Positions 33,813 to 42,741 of a stretch of DNA of 46,072 bases are shown piece by piece. Within the stretch, counting starts at the first letter, position 1. Each line of letters begins with the position of its first letter. The translations under genes were made by a program, and so were the position numbers. Where the stretch lies: the NCBI GenBank assembly GCA_017427545.1, contig JAFRSO010000085.1, positions 1 to 46,072 on the forward strand, given 5' to 3'. The notes under the pieces were generated by a model, which saw only the letters and a program-made list of their open reading frames with translations, made no database searches and was not told the DNA's origin. The stretch is from Selenomonadaceae bacterium. GTDB lineage: Bacteria > Bacillota > Negativicutes > Selenomonadales > Selenomonadaceae.

Positions 33813-36452
33813 ATGACCCAACAAGAAGTTATCTACGCGTTCATGCAGAGCTTGAACAAAACTCAGTTGAGCGGCCGCGCAGCCGTTGACGAGGCAATTC
33901 AAGCCAGCTCCAGCTTCAACAGTCTTGAGGAAGTCAAGAGAATGTTCATCAACGATCAGAAGGCGGCTAAGAATTGGCACACGTTCCTGGTTGAGAAATG
34001 CGGCATTATTCTCGACAACGCGGACACCGGCGCAATTTCAGGTTCTGATGCGGGCGGCGTTGAAAAGACTGCAAAAACCATAATTCCCTCGACGGGCGAA
34101 GCGCAATATCCTGAAGGCACATCGTTTACTGTAGACGGCTTGACAATCTACGGCATTCCCGCCCAAAGTCAACTTACCGAAGCTCAACAATACGTCGTTC
34201 AAGGCCTTTACAGCTGGTGGATAAAAGATTCGCTTGCGTTGATTAAGGAAAGTTACGGCTTTTCATTCACCGACGCGGATACGACTAATTCCCGCCTCAA
34301 GTTGAAATTCGTTTATGACACGAAAGGCGAATATGCAAATACATTGGCTTATGTCAGCTTCGACAGCGACGACTGGAAAGAATGGGAATCACGCGTGCTG
34401 TGCGTGAACATGGCGTTCTTTGATAAGATGGATCTCACCGACCCTCACGGCACTACAGATTACGGCACTCAACTGGACAGGACGCTTGTGCATGAATTGG
34501 TTCACGGAATCATGGCGTCGAATGTCAATTATTTCTACGACCTGCCTATCTTTTTGAAGGAAGGCGGCTCCGCTGAATTGATTCACGGCATTGACGACGA
34601 ACGCCGTCATAACATTATCGCCTACGCCCAAGACTTTGAACTTTTTGGTAAGATATTGGCTGCGACGTTCGTTGAAAATTGCATAGAAGTTTACGCGGGC
34701 GGCTATATGTTCATGCGCTACTTTGCAAAACAGGCGGCGACTGATACGACTTTCGACTACGACACTTACCGCGAAACCGTTTCTGTCCAAGACAATTTCG
34801 CGACAAATTATTGGGATGTCGTCACAATGCAAGGCAGCGCGAGTAAGGATACAATCACCAACAGCGGTCATGAAGTTTTTATCACGGCGGGCGCGGCGGC
34901 TGATATAATCAAAAACTACTCGGCGGAAAAAGTCACAATCAACGGCGGCAACGGTAACGACAGTATCAACAATGATGGCGTGGAAGCTTCAATCATAGGC
35001 GGCAACGGTGCTGACTCAATCGAAAATTCCGGCGGTGATGCTACGATACTCGGCGGCGTTGGAAAAGACTTTATCAACAACAGCGGCGCGAACTCCTCAA
35101 TTTCAGGCGGCGCAGGTAATGATGCCATCATCAACGAAATTTCGGATTACGAGATAATTGACGAGGTTGACTTGACTTTATATTCTCCCGGAGTGCTTGC
35201 CGGTACAAATTCGGTTGTCGTGCTTTCAAAAGGTACCGCGTCATTGAGTGCCTATTCCGTTGAATTAATTGGCGGCAACAAATCCGATATTTACGGCGAC
35301 GACGGCAACGACGCCATCAACAATACCGCGAATCAAGCGAGGATTTATGGCGACGACGGTGAGGATATCCTTTTCAATTACGGCTATAATTCAACGGTTT
35401 ACGGCGGGGCTGATAACGATTCTATCCTCAACAGCACTTTCACGGAAAGTATAGATGCCGTTGGAGGTACTGCTTCCATTTCAGTCAGCGGTTACGCGTC
35501 ATGGCTTTATGGCGGCTCCGGTAACGACAGCATTAACAACGAATGCGGCGCGGTTAAAATTTACGGTCAGACCGGCAACGATTACATTCTCAACGGTGGC
35601 GCAAATGTCAGCGTTTATGGCGGAGCGGGTGCCGATTACGTCAAGAGCGAAGGTGCCACTTCTTACATATCGCTCGGTGACGGTGCCGACGAAATTCACA
35701 ATGTCGCCAATACGGTTAAAGCATTGGGCGGCGCAGGGGCTGATAATTTCCTCAACGAAGGCGAATATGCAACACTCCTGGGCGACGCAGGTAATGATAA
35801 CTTTGTAAATTTCGCGGATTTCGTAACCATGTCGGGCGGCGCAGGGGCTGATTCAATTTACAGCAGCGGCGAGGCGGCTTCAATTAACGGCGGCAACGGT
35901 AGCGATTTCGTCTACAATGAGGGCGTCAACGTTTCGATTATGGGCGGCGCAGGGGCTGACTTACTTTACAACGAGGGCGATCACGTGACGATTAGAGGCG
36001 GTGCCGGCAATGATTCTATCGTCAACAGCGGCGGCAAACATATCGTCTATCAATTCGGCAAGGGCGGCGGCACTGATACTGTCGTCGGCGTCAATGCAAA
36101 CGATACGATTAAAATCACGAGCGGCAGTTACAGCACAAGTATCAGCGGCTCCAATGTTATCGTCAAGGTCGGCAGTGATACCATGACTTTGCAAGACGGC
36201 GTTAATAAAGCGATTACGTTTATCACTTCGGCGGGCAAAGTGCGGACGCGGACATTTACTTCGACGGAAAGTGCGAACGTTGCGCCGATGTGGTTCGCTG
36301 ACGATAATAATTTCACGACCTCCGACAACAATATCAGCGCGCTTGTTGAAAATGATTCGGCAAGTTATTCTGCCGCCGAGCTTGATTACTCTTCCGATTT
36401 GACGAGTCTCGTGCAGAAAAATAATCTCATCACTTACAGCGGCAAGAAGTAG
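33813..36452 (+). CDS. RTX-like protein with HEXXH-x18-E zinc protease domain
   Basis: 879 aa. Residues 1-~90 are a helical leader (MTQQEVIYAFMQSLNK) with no Sec signal. Residues ~105-340 are a protease-like domain: HELVH at 227-231 and Glu250 in FLKEGGSAEL, exactly 18 residues after the second His, fitting a gluzincin zinc site. Residues ~345-800 are degenerate RTX turns with ~18-20-residue periodicity (SGGDATILGGVGKDFINNSG), like the half-turns of the 715-4125 protein. A related C-terminal strand block (SNVIVKVGSDTMTLQDGVNK) is also shared. Probably a secreted or surface Ca2+-dependent protease; the export route is not visible. Ends in a bidirectional terminator. Confidence 0.87.
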   Translation: MTQQEVIYAFMQSLNKTQLSGRAAVDEAIQASSSFNSLEEVKRMFINDQKAAKNWHTFLVEKCGIILDNADTGAISGSDAGGVEKTAKTIIPSTGEAQYPEGTSFTVDGLTIYGIPAQSQLTEAQQYVVQGLYSWWIKDSLALIKESYGFSFTDADTTNSRLKLKFVYDTKGEYANTLAYVSFDSDDWKEWESRVLCVNMAFFDKMDLTDPHGTTDYGTQLDRTLVHELVHGIMASNVNYFYDLPIFLKEGGSAELIHGIDDERRHNIIAYAQDFELFGKILAATFVENCIEVYAGGYMFMRYFAKQAATDTTFDYDTYRETVSVQDNFATNYWDVVTMQGSASKDTITNSGHEVFITAGAAADIIKNYSAEKVTINGGNGNDSINNDGVEASIIGGNGADSIENSGGDATILGGVGKDFINNSGANSSISGGAGNDAIINEISDYEIIDEVDLTLYSPGVLAGTNSVVVLSKGTASLSAYSVELIGGNKSDIYGDDGNDAINNTANQARIYGDDGEDILFNYGYNSTVYGGADNDSILNSTFTESIDAVGGTASISVSGYASWLYGGSGNDSINNECGAVKIYGQTGNDYILNGGANVSVYGGAGADYVKSEGATSYISLGDGADEIHNVANTVKALGGAGADNFLNEGEYATLLGDAGNDNFVNFADFVTMSGGAGADSIYSSGEAASINGGNGSDFVYNEGVNVSIMGGAGADLLYNEGDHVTIRGGAGNDSIVNSGGKHIVYQFGKGGGTDTVVGVNANDTIKITSGSYSTSISGSNVIVKVGSDTMTLQDGVNKAITFITSAGKVRTRTFTSTESANVAPMWFADDNNFTTSDNNISALVENDSASYSAAELDYSSDLTSLVQKNNLITYSGKK

Positions 36453-36483
36453 TACTTAGGGTTTAGTGATTAGTGCTAAAAAA

Positions 36484-36520
36484 AATCGCCTCTCCCAGTT
36501 TTGGAGGGGCGATTAAATTT
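36484..36520. terminator. Bidirectional intrinsic terminator
   Basis: AATCGCCTCTCC pairs with GGAGGGGCGATT; flanked by T-rich sequence on both strands. Serves the convergent RTX protease and GIY-YIG genes. A short heptamer-like TAGTGAT/TAGTGCT lies just before it. Confidence 0.85.
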
Positions 36521-36522
36521 TT

Positions 36523-37518
36523 CTATTTGTCCGTGCGTGCCATAAGATATTTTGCGGGCAAGTCAAAAATCTCTTCGAGCTTGGCAATATCTTTATCCGT
36601 GAAGTTCCGCTTGCCGGTCATTTTCATAGAAATGGCAGATTGTGACACCTTTAAAAGTTTTGCAAGCTCAGTGTATGAAATTTGCTTTGCGGTCATTGTA
36701 TCAGACAAATTTTTGTAAAGAGTTTGGTAGTAGTTCTTGGATATTTTTACCGGCAAACCGTCATCACGTTCAAACAGATATTCGGCGGGAAGTCCGAAAA
36801 GTTCAACGAACTTTGCAATTTCTTCTGCAGTGAAATTAAATGCACCGCTCATTCTGTTAGAAAAGGTAGAGCTAGATACACCCAAAATTTTTGCAAGTAC
36901 CTTATAAGAAAACTGATGATTTATTATCTCTCCCGGCAAATTTATATAACAAGTTTCGTTGCGATGTGACGCTGCAAGTTTTGCGCGGTGTTCTGAAGAA
37001 TGTTTTTTACCTTTATGAATATTTGACATTAGCTTTTTAGCTTCTTTAGAACGTGATTGTCCACGATTAGCGGCCGCACTTTTGGCAACCACTTCAGGCG
37101 GTCTTTTACGACCTTTTTGTTTCGCGGACATTATTGCAAGTTCTTCTTTCGTATGGTGCTTGCCGAAGAAACCGTTATTCTCTCCTGCATTTCCCGCTCC
37201 AATTTTTGCACGCACTGCGTCACAAGGTACGCCGCCTTCACCACCATCCGTAAGGTTATAACCGTTCGGATACATGGTATTACGCGACTTGATGAAATGT
37301 TTTTCCCAAAAGTCAAGCTCCTCTTTGCTGTAGCAAACTTTGAGAATTGCGATAACGAACATATCTTCGCCGTAAGCACGAATTGCATTGCCTATAAGCG
37401 AATTTTTTCGACGCGCGTGTTGTTTGAATCGAGCTTTGACATTTTTAGTCGTCTGCCCGACATATTCCTTGTCGTTTACGCCGTTAATTATCAGATAAAT
37501 CACGCCGAAGACTTTCAT
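36523..37518 (-). CDS. GIY-YIG nuclease-domain protein with tandem HTH domains
   Basis: 331 aa. Residues ~3-95 are a GIY-YIG domain (GVIYLIINGVNDKEYVGQT; ARFKQHARR). Residues ~125-205 are NUMOD-like basic DNA-binding modules (NNGFFGKHHTKEE, RKRPPEVVAKSAAANRGQSRSKEAKK). Two helix-turn-helix repeats follow at ~215-275 and ~285-331 (LAKILGVSSSTFSNRMSG; LAKLLKVSQSAISMKMTG), each ending in a LPA.YL.AR-like tail. The layout is of free-standing homing endonucleases, but tandem Xre-like repeats are unusual there. The start at ATG 37518 avoids an upstream extension into the repeat region. Confidence 0.83.
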   Translation of the reverse strand: MKVFGVIYLIINGVNDKEYVGQTTKNVKARFKQHARRKNSLIGNAIRAYGEDMFVIAILKVCYSKEELDFWEKHFIKSRNTMYPNGYNLTDGGEGGVPCDAVRAKIGAGNAGENNGFFGKHHTKEELAIMSAKQKGRKRPPEVVAKSAAANRGQSRSKEAKKLMSNIHKGKKHSSEHRAKLAASHRNETCYINLPGEIINHQFSYKVLAKILGVSSSTFSNRMSGAFNFTAEEIAKFVELFGLPAEYLFERDDGLPVKISKNYYQTLYKNLSDTMTAKQISYTELAKLLKVSQSAISMKMTGKRNFTDKDIAKLEEIFDLPAKYLMARTDK

Positions 37519-37573
37519 AATATCAATCCGCCTTTCATTGACAGCGCGGCGCGAGCGTGCTACAATGCGCGAA

Positions 37574-37642
37574 AGGAAAAGCTCTGCGCCACGTTGACTT
37601 GTTGTTAATTGCAACTCAAGTTTAACACCGCAGGGCTTTTCC
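37574..37642. repeat. Inverted repeat upstream of the GIY-YIG gene
   Basis: AGGAAAAGCTCTGCG (37574-37588) and CGCAGGGCTTTTCCT (37628-37642) are inverted copies with one mismatch, ~40 bases apart. Confidence 0.7.
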
Positions 37643-37662
37643 TGTCAACAGCAGCAATCAAA

Positions 37663-37698
37663 AACCGTCAAGGCATTTCACCCTGACGGTTAAAATTT
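37663..37698 (-). terminator. Terminator after the GPH symporter gene
   Basis: AACCGTCAGGGTG with a long complementary arm (CCTTGACGGTTTTTG on the minus strand). Ends the iol-like operon. Confidence 0.75.
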
Positions 37699-37714
37699 TT
37701 TCTACGCTTTACAA

Positions 37715-39112
37715 TCACATTTCGCCGCGAGCCTCACGAGCAGCCAGCTCATTCATAATCGCGGGATATTCTTTGTCGAGTTTGTAGAAGAACAGAACAA
37801 TTAACAAAGATACCCAAATTATTATCATGCCGAAAATATAAATGTTGACGATCATGTCGATAGCGGATTGCGGTTGAACGGCGTCAGCAGTTGAGGAGGC
37901 CACATAGCCGCTCATGGACATCAGCCAAGCCACGAAGGCGCCCGTTATTCCGGTGCCAAGTTTGTAGCCTATCGACCCACCGGAGAATATCAAACCTTCT
38001 GTGCGAATGTGGAATTTGTATTGACCGTACTCAACGCAGTCACCCAAAAATCCGAAGATAACCGAGTTCAACGGAGCAAAACCTACGCCGCGGATAAAGT
38101 AGCTGAAGATAACCCAGTTAAAATCCGTCGGGTGCGTGCAGTAAATCAAGTGACCGATTAAAGCGACTGCGCAGCCGATCATCGACATATTGCGTTTACC
38201 GAATTTCTTAAGCAGGAACGGGCAGAAGAGTACCGTAACCGTAATGGTCGTGACAACTTCCAAGAGCAACAGATAGCTGAAAAGTGAATCGTCGAAGAAA
38301 ATATATTTGCAATAATACGGCAGGATGGTGCCGGTAACCATTTGTATTACACATTGCATCATCCAAATGAAAGCAGCCATCAAGAAATATTTATTCATGA
38401 TCAAGCATTTAATAGCTCTGCCGACGGGAAGTTTATCTTCCTTTTTGCGAGCCTCAATGACAACTTTTTCTTCGCACTGTTTGAAGCATAACAGCAACAG
38501 GAATAATGCGAGGACTGCCCAAATGCTCATGACGATAATCCAAGCGGTTTGATTGTCACCGAAAACTTTAATCAGCGGGAGAGTTGCGGAAATGGAAATG
38601 ATTTTGCCGATTGGCGAGAGTGCCATACGAGTGACGGAAAGCATATCGCGTTCATGAGAAGAGCGCGTCATCATCGCCGAAAGTGAACCGTAAGGCAAGT
38701 TCAGTGCGGTATAACAGACCGTGTTGCAGAAGTTGTAAGTAATGAACAGATAGACGAACTGTGTAAAGTCCGAAACGCCTTGCGGGACGCAGTAAATTAA
38801 AACAATCGATACGCAGAAAGGTATGCTCGACCATAAAACCCAAGGACGAGATTTGCCCCATTTGGAATTGGTGCGTTCGACAATAAATCCCATAATGACA
38901 TCGGAGACGCCGTCAAAACAGCGGGATAATAGCATTACCAGACCGACGGTCGTAGGTTCAACGCCGGCATAGTCCGTATAAAAGAACGTCAGAATTGTCA
39001 TTGCGCCCGCAACGACGTTACAGGCCGTATCACCGAAGCCGTAACAAATTCGAGTAAACCAGGAAAGTCTCTCGTCAACGGCAGGCGAAATATTCGGAGC
39101 AGCTGTGCTCAT
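37715..39112 (-). CDS. GPH-family sugar:cation symporter
   Basis: 465 aa, 12 predicted membrane segments. Resembles the MelB-like glycoside-pentoside-hexuronide:cation family, including the N-terminal YGFGDTACNVV and the loop RTNSKWGKSRPW. Probably imports the substrate of the two enzymes encoded upstream (inositol-like polyol or sugar). AGGAGGG precedes the ATG. Last gene of the minus-strand iol-like operon. Confidence 0.88.
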   Translation of the reverse strand: MSTAAPNISPAVDERLSWFTRICYGFGDTACNVVAGAMTILTFFYTDYAGVEPTTVGLVMLLSRCFDGVSDVIMGFIVERTNSKWGKSRPWVLWSSIPFCVSIVLIYCVPQGVSDFTQFVYLFITYNFCNTVCYTALNLPYGSLSAMMTRSSHERDMLSVTRMALSPIGKIISISATLPLIKVFGDNQTAWIIVMSIWAVLALFLLLLCFKQCEEKVVIEARKKEDKLPVGRAIKCLIMNKYFLMAAFIWMMQCVIQMVTGTILPYYCKYIFFDDSLFSYLLLLEVVTTITVTVLFCPFLLKKFGKRNMSMIGCAVALIGHLIYCTHPTDFNWVIFSYFIRGVGFAPLNSVIFGFLGDCVEYGQYKFHIRTEGLIFSGGSIGYKLGTGITGAFVAWLMSMSGYVASSTADAVQPQSAIDMIVNIYIFGMIIIWVSLLIVLFFYKLDKEYPAIMNELAAREARGEM

Positions 39113-39127
39113 GTTATTCCCTCCTAA

Positions 39128-39213
39128 AAAAAACAGCTGTTAGTTCAGAGCTGTTAGCTATTAGAAAATTCAACAAAGCCAATCTAACAGCTAACAGCTA
39201 GCAGCTAACAGCT
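39128..39213. repeat. Heptamer repeats between isomerase and symporter genes
   Basis: TAACAGC, TAACAGC, TAGCAGC, TAACAGC units near 39183-39210, facing inverted GCTGTTA units at 39130-39160. Could form a hairpin in the mRNA. Confidence 0.75.
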
Positions 39214-39216
39214 AAT

Positions 39217-39999
39217 TCAGTCTTGGAAAATCGCTTTAACCGCGGTGGCAGTATCAGTGAGCGGGAAAAGTTCATAGCCGACGCGATATTGATAGCCCAG
39301 GCGTTTCAAAGTTTCGTAAATTGCGTGATAGTTGATTTCGCCGGTACCGGGTTCATGACGACCGGGGCAGTCGGCAATGTGAATGTGACCGATTTGGTCG
39401 AAGTATTTTTCAATGTTGTAGCAGAGCGCGCCTTCGTTGTATTGCATGTGGTAAGCGTCGAACAGAATCATCAGATAAGGCGAATTGATGAGGCGCGTAA
39501 CTTCTGCCGCCATTTGAGTTGTCTGCAAGAAATTTCCGACGTGATCGACTTTGATGTTGAGACCTTCCAAGTTCATACGGATTTTATATTCTTCCGCGAG
39601 TTTTACGGACGCAAGCAACGTGTCGTACATGGAGCAAAGTTTAACGGTGTCGGAAAGTTCGTCGTAATGATTGACGACAATGCCGCCGTCGCCGAGTGCA
39701 TTGGAATGAATCGTAACGGAAACTGCGCCGACTTTTTTAGCCGCGTCGAGAGAGGCCTTGAGGTTCTCAAGATAGCGTTCCTTGTGAGTGGGATCGACGA
39801 GGGAAAAATCATTGTCGCCATTGAAACCGCTGATAGTGATTCCGGCAGTTTGAGCCGCATCGCGAACTTTATCCAGGTCGCGGATTCTCCAATCCCAGAA
39901 CTCAACCGCCTCGAAGCCGTCAGCCTTGGCAGCCGCAAATCTGGCGTAAAAATCAAGCTCGGTGTAAAGCGTGTCGATACAAGCGCAACGTTTCAGCAT
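39217..39999 (-). CDS. Hydroxypyruvate isomerase-like TIM-barrel sugar isomerase
   Basis: 260 aa, xylose-isomerase-like TIM barrel. Metal-site residues lie in NLEGLN, FDAYHMQ, HIHIADCPGRHEPGTGEINY and the final GYELFP, a pattern of Hyi/IolI-type isomerases. Next to an IolG-like dehydrogenase, an inosose isomerase or epimerase role is more likely than hydroxypyruvate isomerisation, but this is inference. Confidence 0.85.
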   Translation of the reverse strand: MLKRCACIDTLYTELDFYARFAAAKADGFEAVEFWDWRIRDLDKVRDAAQTAGITISGFNGDNDFSLVDPTHKERYLENLKASLDAAKKVGAVSVTIHSNALGDGGIVVNHYDELSDTVKLCSMYDTLLASVKLAEEYKIRMNLEGLNIKVDHVGNFLQTTQMAAEVTRLINSPYLMILFDAYHMQYNEGALCYNIEKYFDQIGHIHIADCPGRHEPGTGEINYHAIYETLKRLGYQYRVGYELFPLTDTATAVKAIFQD

Positions 40000-40012
40000 T
40001 TGAGTTGCCTCC

Positions 40013-41023
40013 TTACACGTCGACTTCGGAAATTTTCACGGGGCGTCCTTCCTTGCAAGACTTGGTAGCCGCCGCCGCCATGAGCACGGGATAAAGTCCG
40101 TCTTCGCCCGTCACGGGAGTTTCCTCATTGTTGACGATAGCTTTTGCGAACGCTTTCATTTCGGAGACAAAAGCCTGTTCATATCTGTCCCACATCACTT
40201 GGAAAGCCGTGCCGCCGACTGTGCCGTTGGCGTCCGCGAAAGTCGCAGTGTTCGGAATATCGTTGCCGTTCATTGCAACGCCCTTGTCGCCGAAAACTTC
40301 GACGCGCTGATCATAGCCGTAAACCGCGCGACGGCTGTTATCAATCGTGGCAATGGTGCCGCCCTTGAATTTAAGCGTAACGACAGCGGTATCAACGTCG
40401 CCGGCCTCACCAATCGCCGGGTCAACCAAAACTGCGCCCGCCGCGTAAACTTCCTCAACCTCATCACCGGCAAGGAAACGCGCCATGTCGAAATCATGAA
40501 TCATCATGTCATAGAAAATGCCGCCCGAAACTTTGACGTAAGCAATCGGGGGCGGTTCAGGGTCGCGGGAACTGATTTTGATGATATGCGGCTTACCGAT
40601 TTTGCCTGCACGAACCATATCATAAACCGCGCGGTGATTGTGGTCGAATCTTCTGCAAAAACCGATTTGCAGCTTGATACCGGCTTTTTTAGCAGCGTCA
40701 ATCGCCTCGTGAACTTTCGCCAGATCGTAGTCAATCGGCTTTTCGCAGAAGCAATTCTTACCGGCCTTGGCAGCCTCAATGATGTACTTCGAGTGCGTGT
40801 CGGTGGAAGAGCAAATCGCGACGGCTTCAATTTCGGGATCGTTGAAAATATCGTCAGCATTTTTCGTGACGTTCTTGATACCGAATTGCGCGGCATAAGC
40901 CTCGGTCTGCTCATTGGCGAACGGGTCGGCAACGGTCTTGATTTCCAACTCCGGCACGAACAAGCTGATATTGCGGATATGCACCTTGCCGATACGACCT
41001 GCTCCGATAACTCCAATCTTCAT
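40013..41023 (-). CDS. iolG: Gfo/Idh/MocA oxidoreductase, inositol 2-dehydrogenase-like
   Basis: 336 aa. NAD-binding Rossmann motif GVIGAGRIGKVH at residues 3-14, catalytic Lys in CFCEKPIDYD, and His/Asp in MIHDFDMARFLAGDEV. Highly similar in layout to IolG, which oxidises myo-inositol to scyllo-inosose; other polyol substrates are possible. Start is ATG 41023 with AAAGGAG upstream. First gene of the iol-like operon and 13 bp from the isomerase gene. Confidence 0.87.
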   Translation of the reverse strand: MKIGVIGAGRIGKVHIRNISLFVPELEIKTVADPFANEQTEAYAAQFGIKNVTKNADDIFNDPEIEAVAICSSTDTHSKYIIEAAKAGKNCFCEKPIDYDLAKVHEAIDAAKKAGIKLQIGFCRRFDHNHRAVYDMVRAGKIGKPHIIKISSRDPEPPPIAYVKVSGGIFYDMMIHDFDMARFLAGDEVEEVYAAGAVLVDPAIGEAGDVDTAVVTLKFKGGTIATIDNSRRAVYGYDQRVEVFGDKGVAMNGNDIPNTATFADANGTVGGTAFQVMWDRYEQAFVSEMKAFAKAIVNNEETPVTGEDGLYPVLMAAAATKSCKEGRPVKISEVDV

Positions 41024-41146
41024 TAGAAACTCTCCTTTCAAACTGAAGAAAATTTTTACTGTTAATATAATGATAGCCGATTGAGCGGGATTGTTACAGC
41101 CGAAAAGTTTTTTGAAGACGTTGCGTTTGATTGGGACTTGCGAAAA

Positions 41147-41180
41147 AAAAATACACGCCCGCTGTCAGACGTGTAAAATT
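41147..41180 (-). terminator. Terminator after the response-regulator gene
   Basis: ACACGTC and GGGCGTGT arms followed by a run of nine T on the minus strand. Confidence 0.75.
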
Positions 41181-41187
41181 TTTTGAT

Positions 41188-42705
41188 TCAGTGCAGAAAT
41201 TTTTCGCGGTATTGACTCGGACGCAAGCCCGTAAGTCGCTTAAAAATTTTTACGAAGTATTGATAATCGTTGAATCCTTCCGACGCCGCAATGGCGTTAA
41301 TTTTTTCGGAAGTCGTTACCAAACGTTCCTTGACGTGTTCAATTCGCAAATCGGTCAAATAGTCGCTGAAACCCATGCCGACAGATTTTTTAAACAGCGT
41401 CGAAAAATACGACGGGTTGAGGTGAACGGCCTCCGCCACGTCGACTTGAGAAATTTCTTCGCGATAGTGCGCCTCGATAAATTTCAACGCCAATCTGATT
41501 GCGGGGTGCAGATAATCTTTACCTTGACGGCCGCGCAGCTCGGTTAAAAATCTTTCCAGCCGCGTGAACCACTCCGAAAAATTTTCCGACTGCAACGGGC
41601 TTGGCAGTGAATTTTTTTCCGACTCGGTGAAGTGCCCGCTTATGAACGCCGATAAAATTTCCGGGTGAAGTTTGACGTTGAACATTTTTTCGCGAAAAGA
41701 CTTCAGCACATTGAAAAAATCTTCGTCGATAAAACTCAACGCCTCGACAAGTTCACGCCCCGAATTTTTCAGCTCGTCGGAAATTTTTATTTCAAGCGGC
41801 GGCAACTCCTCCACCGAAAAAATTTTCTCGTCCGAATAAAACGAATCTGTTCGGGAATCGTAAATTTTCTGCCACTGCTCCGACAACTCGACAAGATTTT
41901 TTTTCGGCGGCGACAGAAAAATTTTCAACTCCAGATTGAAATACAGCTTGGAGAAATTTTGTAACCGTTCGGCAATTTCACGCGTGCCGCCCTTGACTAT
42001 CAAGCCCCAATGAAAAAATCCTTCGCGTGTCGAATCGAATATCAGCGGCTGAATTTTCTCGCCCAATAAATTTCGGCAAGTGTTCAAGCTCATCTCCGCG
42101 AACGCCGATAAAAAATTTTCACGCTCATTTTCCGTCAAAAGTCGTTCACGCTCCGGCCAACCTTGAGGAATTATCATCAACGCCGCCGCCGCTTGAAACT
42201 CCGAATTAATTTCAGCGTCCGCCGACAACTTCGCTAACTTTTCCGACTCGCTCGCGTCAAATGCCTTGAAAAAATCTTCGCGTAATTTTTTCCGTCCGAT
42301 CAATGCCAGCCGCTCAATTTCCGAATTATCTTCCGCCTCGAACGAAATTTTATTCAGCGCGTCAAGCAGCGTCTCCTCCGACAAATCATTTTTCAAGAGA
42401 TAATCATCAATGCCGAGTTTCATCGCCTCCTTGACGTAAACAAAATCGTCGTGGCAACTCAAAATCAAAATGTGCGTCGACGGCGAAAATTTTTTAACTT
42501 GCCGCGTCAATTCAATTCCGTCCATTATCGGCATCGACACATCGGCAATTAAAATGTCCGCGCCGTCACGTTGCAAAATTTCCAAAGCCTCGCGACCATT
42601 CTTCGCGTCACCGATTATGTAAAATCCTTGCTCCTCCCAAGAAATCATCTGCTTTAAATACGTTCGCACCAAAAAATCATCATCAGCTATCAAAACCCGT
42701 TTCAT
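41188..42705 (-). CDS. AraC-type response regulator (YesN-like)
   Basis: 505 aa. N-terminal receiver domain (residues 1-~120) with phospho-Asp in ILIADVSMP and the conserved Lys in YLLKNDL. A long linker domain (~150-390) follows, then two AraC HTH motifs at the C-terminus (EISQVDVAEAVHLNPSYFSTLFK and IAASEGFNDYQYFVKIFKR). Cognate to the adjacent kinase. The likely target is the iol-like operon directly downstream. The Shine-Dalgarno before the ATG is supplied by the heptamer repeat. Confidence 0.93.
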   Translation of the reverse strand: MKRVLIADDDFLVRTYLKQMISWEEQGFYIIGDAKNGREALEILQRDGADILIADVSMPIMDGIELTRQVKKFSPSTHILILSCHDDFVYVKEAMKLGIDDYLLKNDLSEETLLDALNKISFEAEDNSEIERLALIGRKKLREDFFKAFDASESEKLAKLSADAEINSEFQAAAALMIIPQGWPERERLLTENERENFLSAFAEMSLNTCRNLLGEKIQPLIFDSTREGFFHWGLIVKGGTREIAERLQNFSKLYFNLELKIFLSPPKKNLVELSEQWQKIYDSRTDSFYSDEKIFSVEELPPLEIKISDELKNSGRELVEALSFIDEDFFNVLKSFREKMFNVKLHPEILSAFISGHFTESEKNSLPSPLQSENFSEWFTRLERFLTELRGRQGKDYLHPAIRLALKFIEAHYREEISQVDVAEAVHLNPSYFSTLFKKSVGMGFSDYLTDLRIEHVKERLVTTSEKINAIAASEGFNDYQYFVKIFKRLTGLRPSQYREKFLH

Positions 42706-42709
42706 GTCA

Positions 42710-42741
42710 ACTCCTCACTCCTAACTCCTAACTCCTAACTA
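42710..42741. repeat. ACTCCTA heptamers filling the SBP-regulator gap
   Basis: Four and a half units of ACTCCTA (minus strand TAGGAGT) occupy nearly all of the gap. Each minus-strand unit carries GGAG, and the last one serves as the ribosome binding site of the regulator gene. Confidence 0.85.

Noticed and set aside
40199..41026. 275-aa plus-strand open frame opposite iolG
   Set aside because: Antisense of a well-conserved dehydrogenase with clear motifs; no Shine-Dalgarno.
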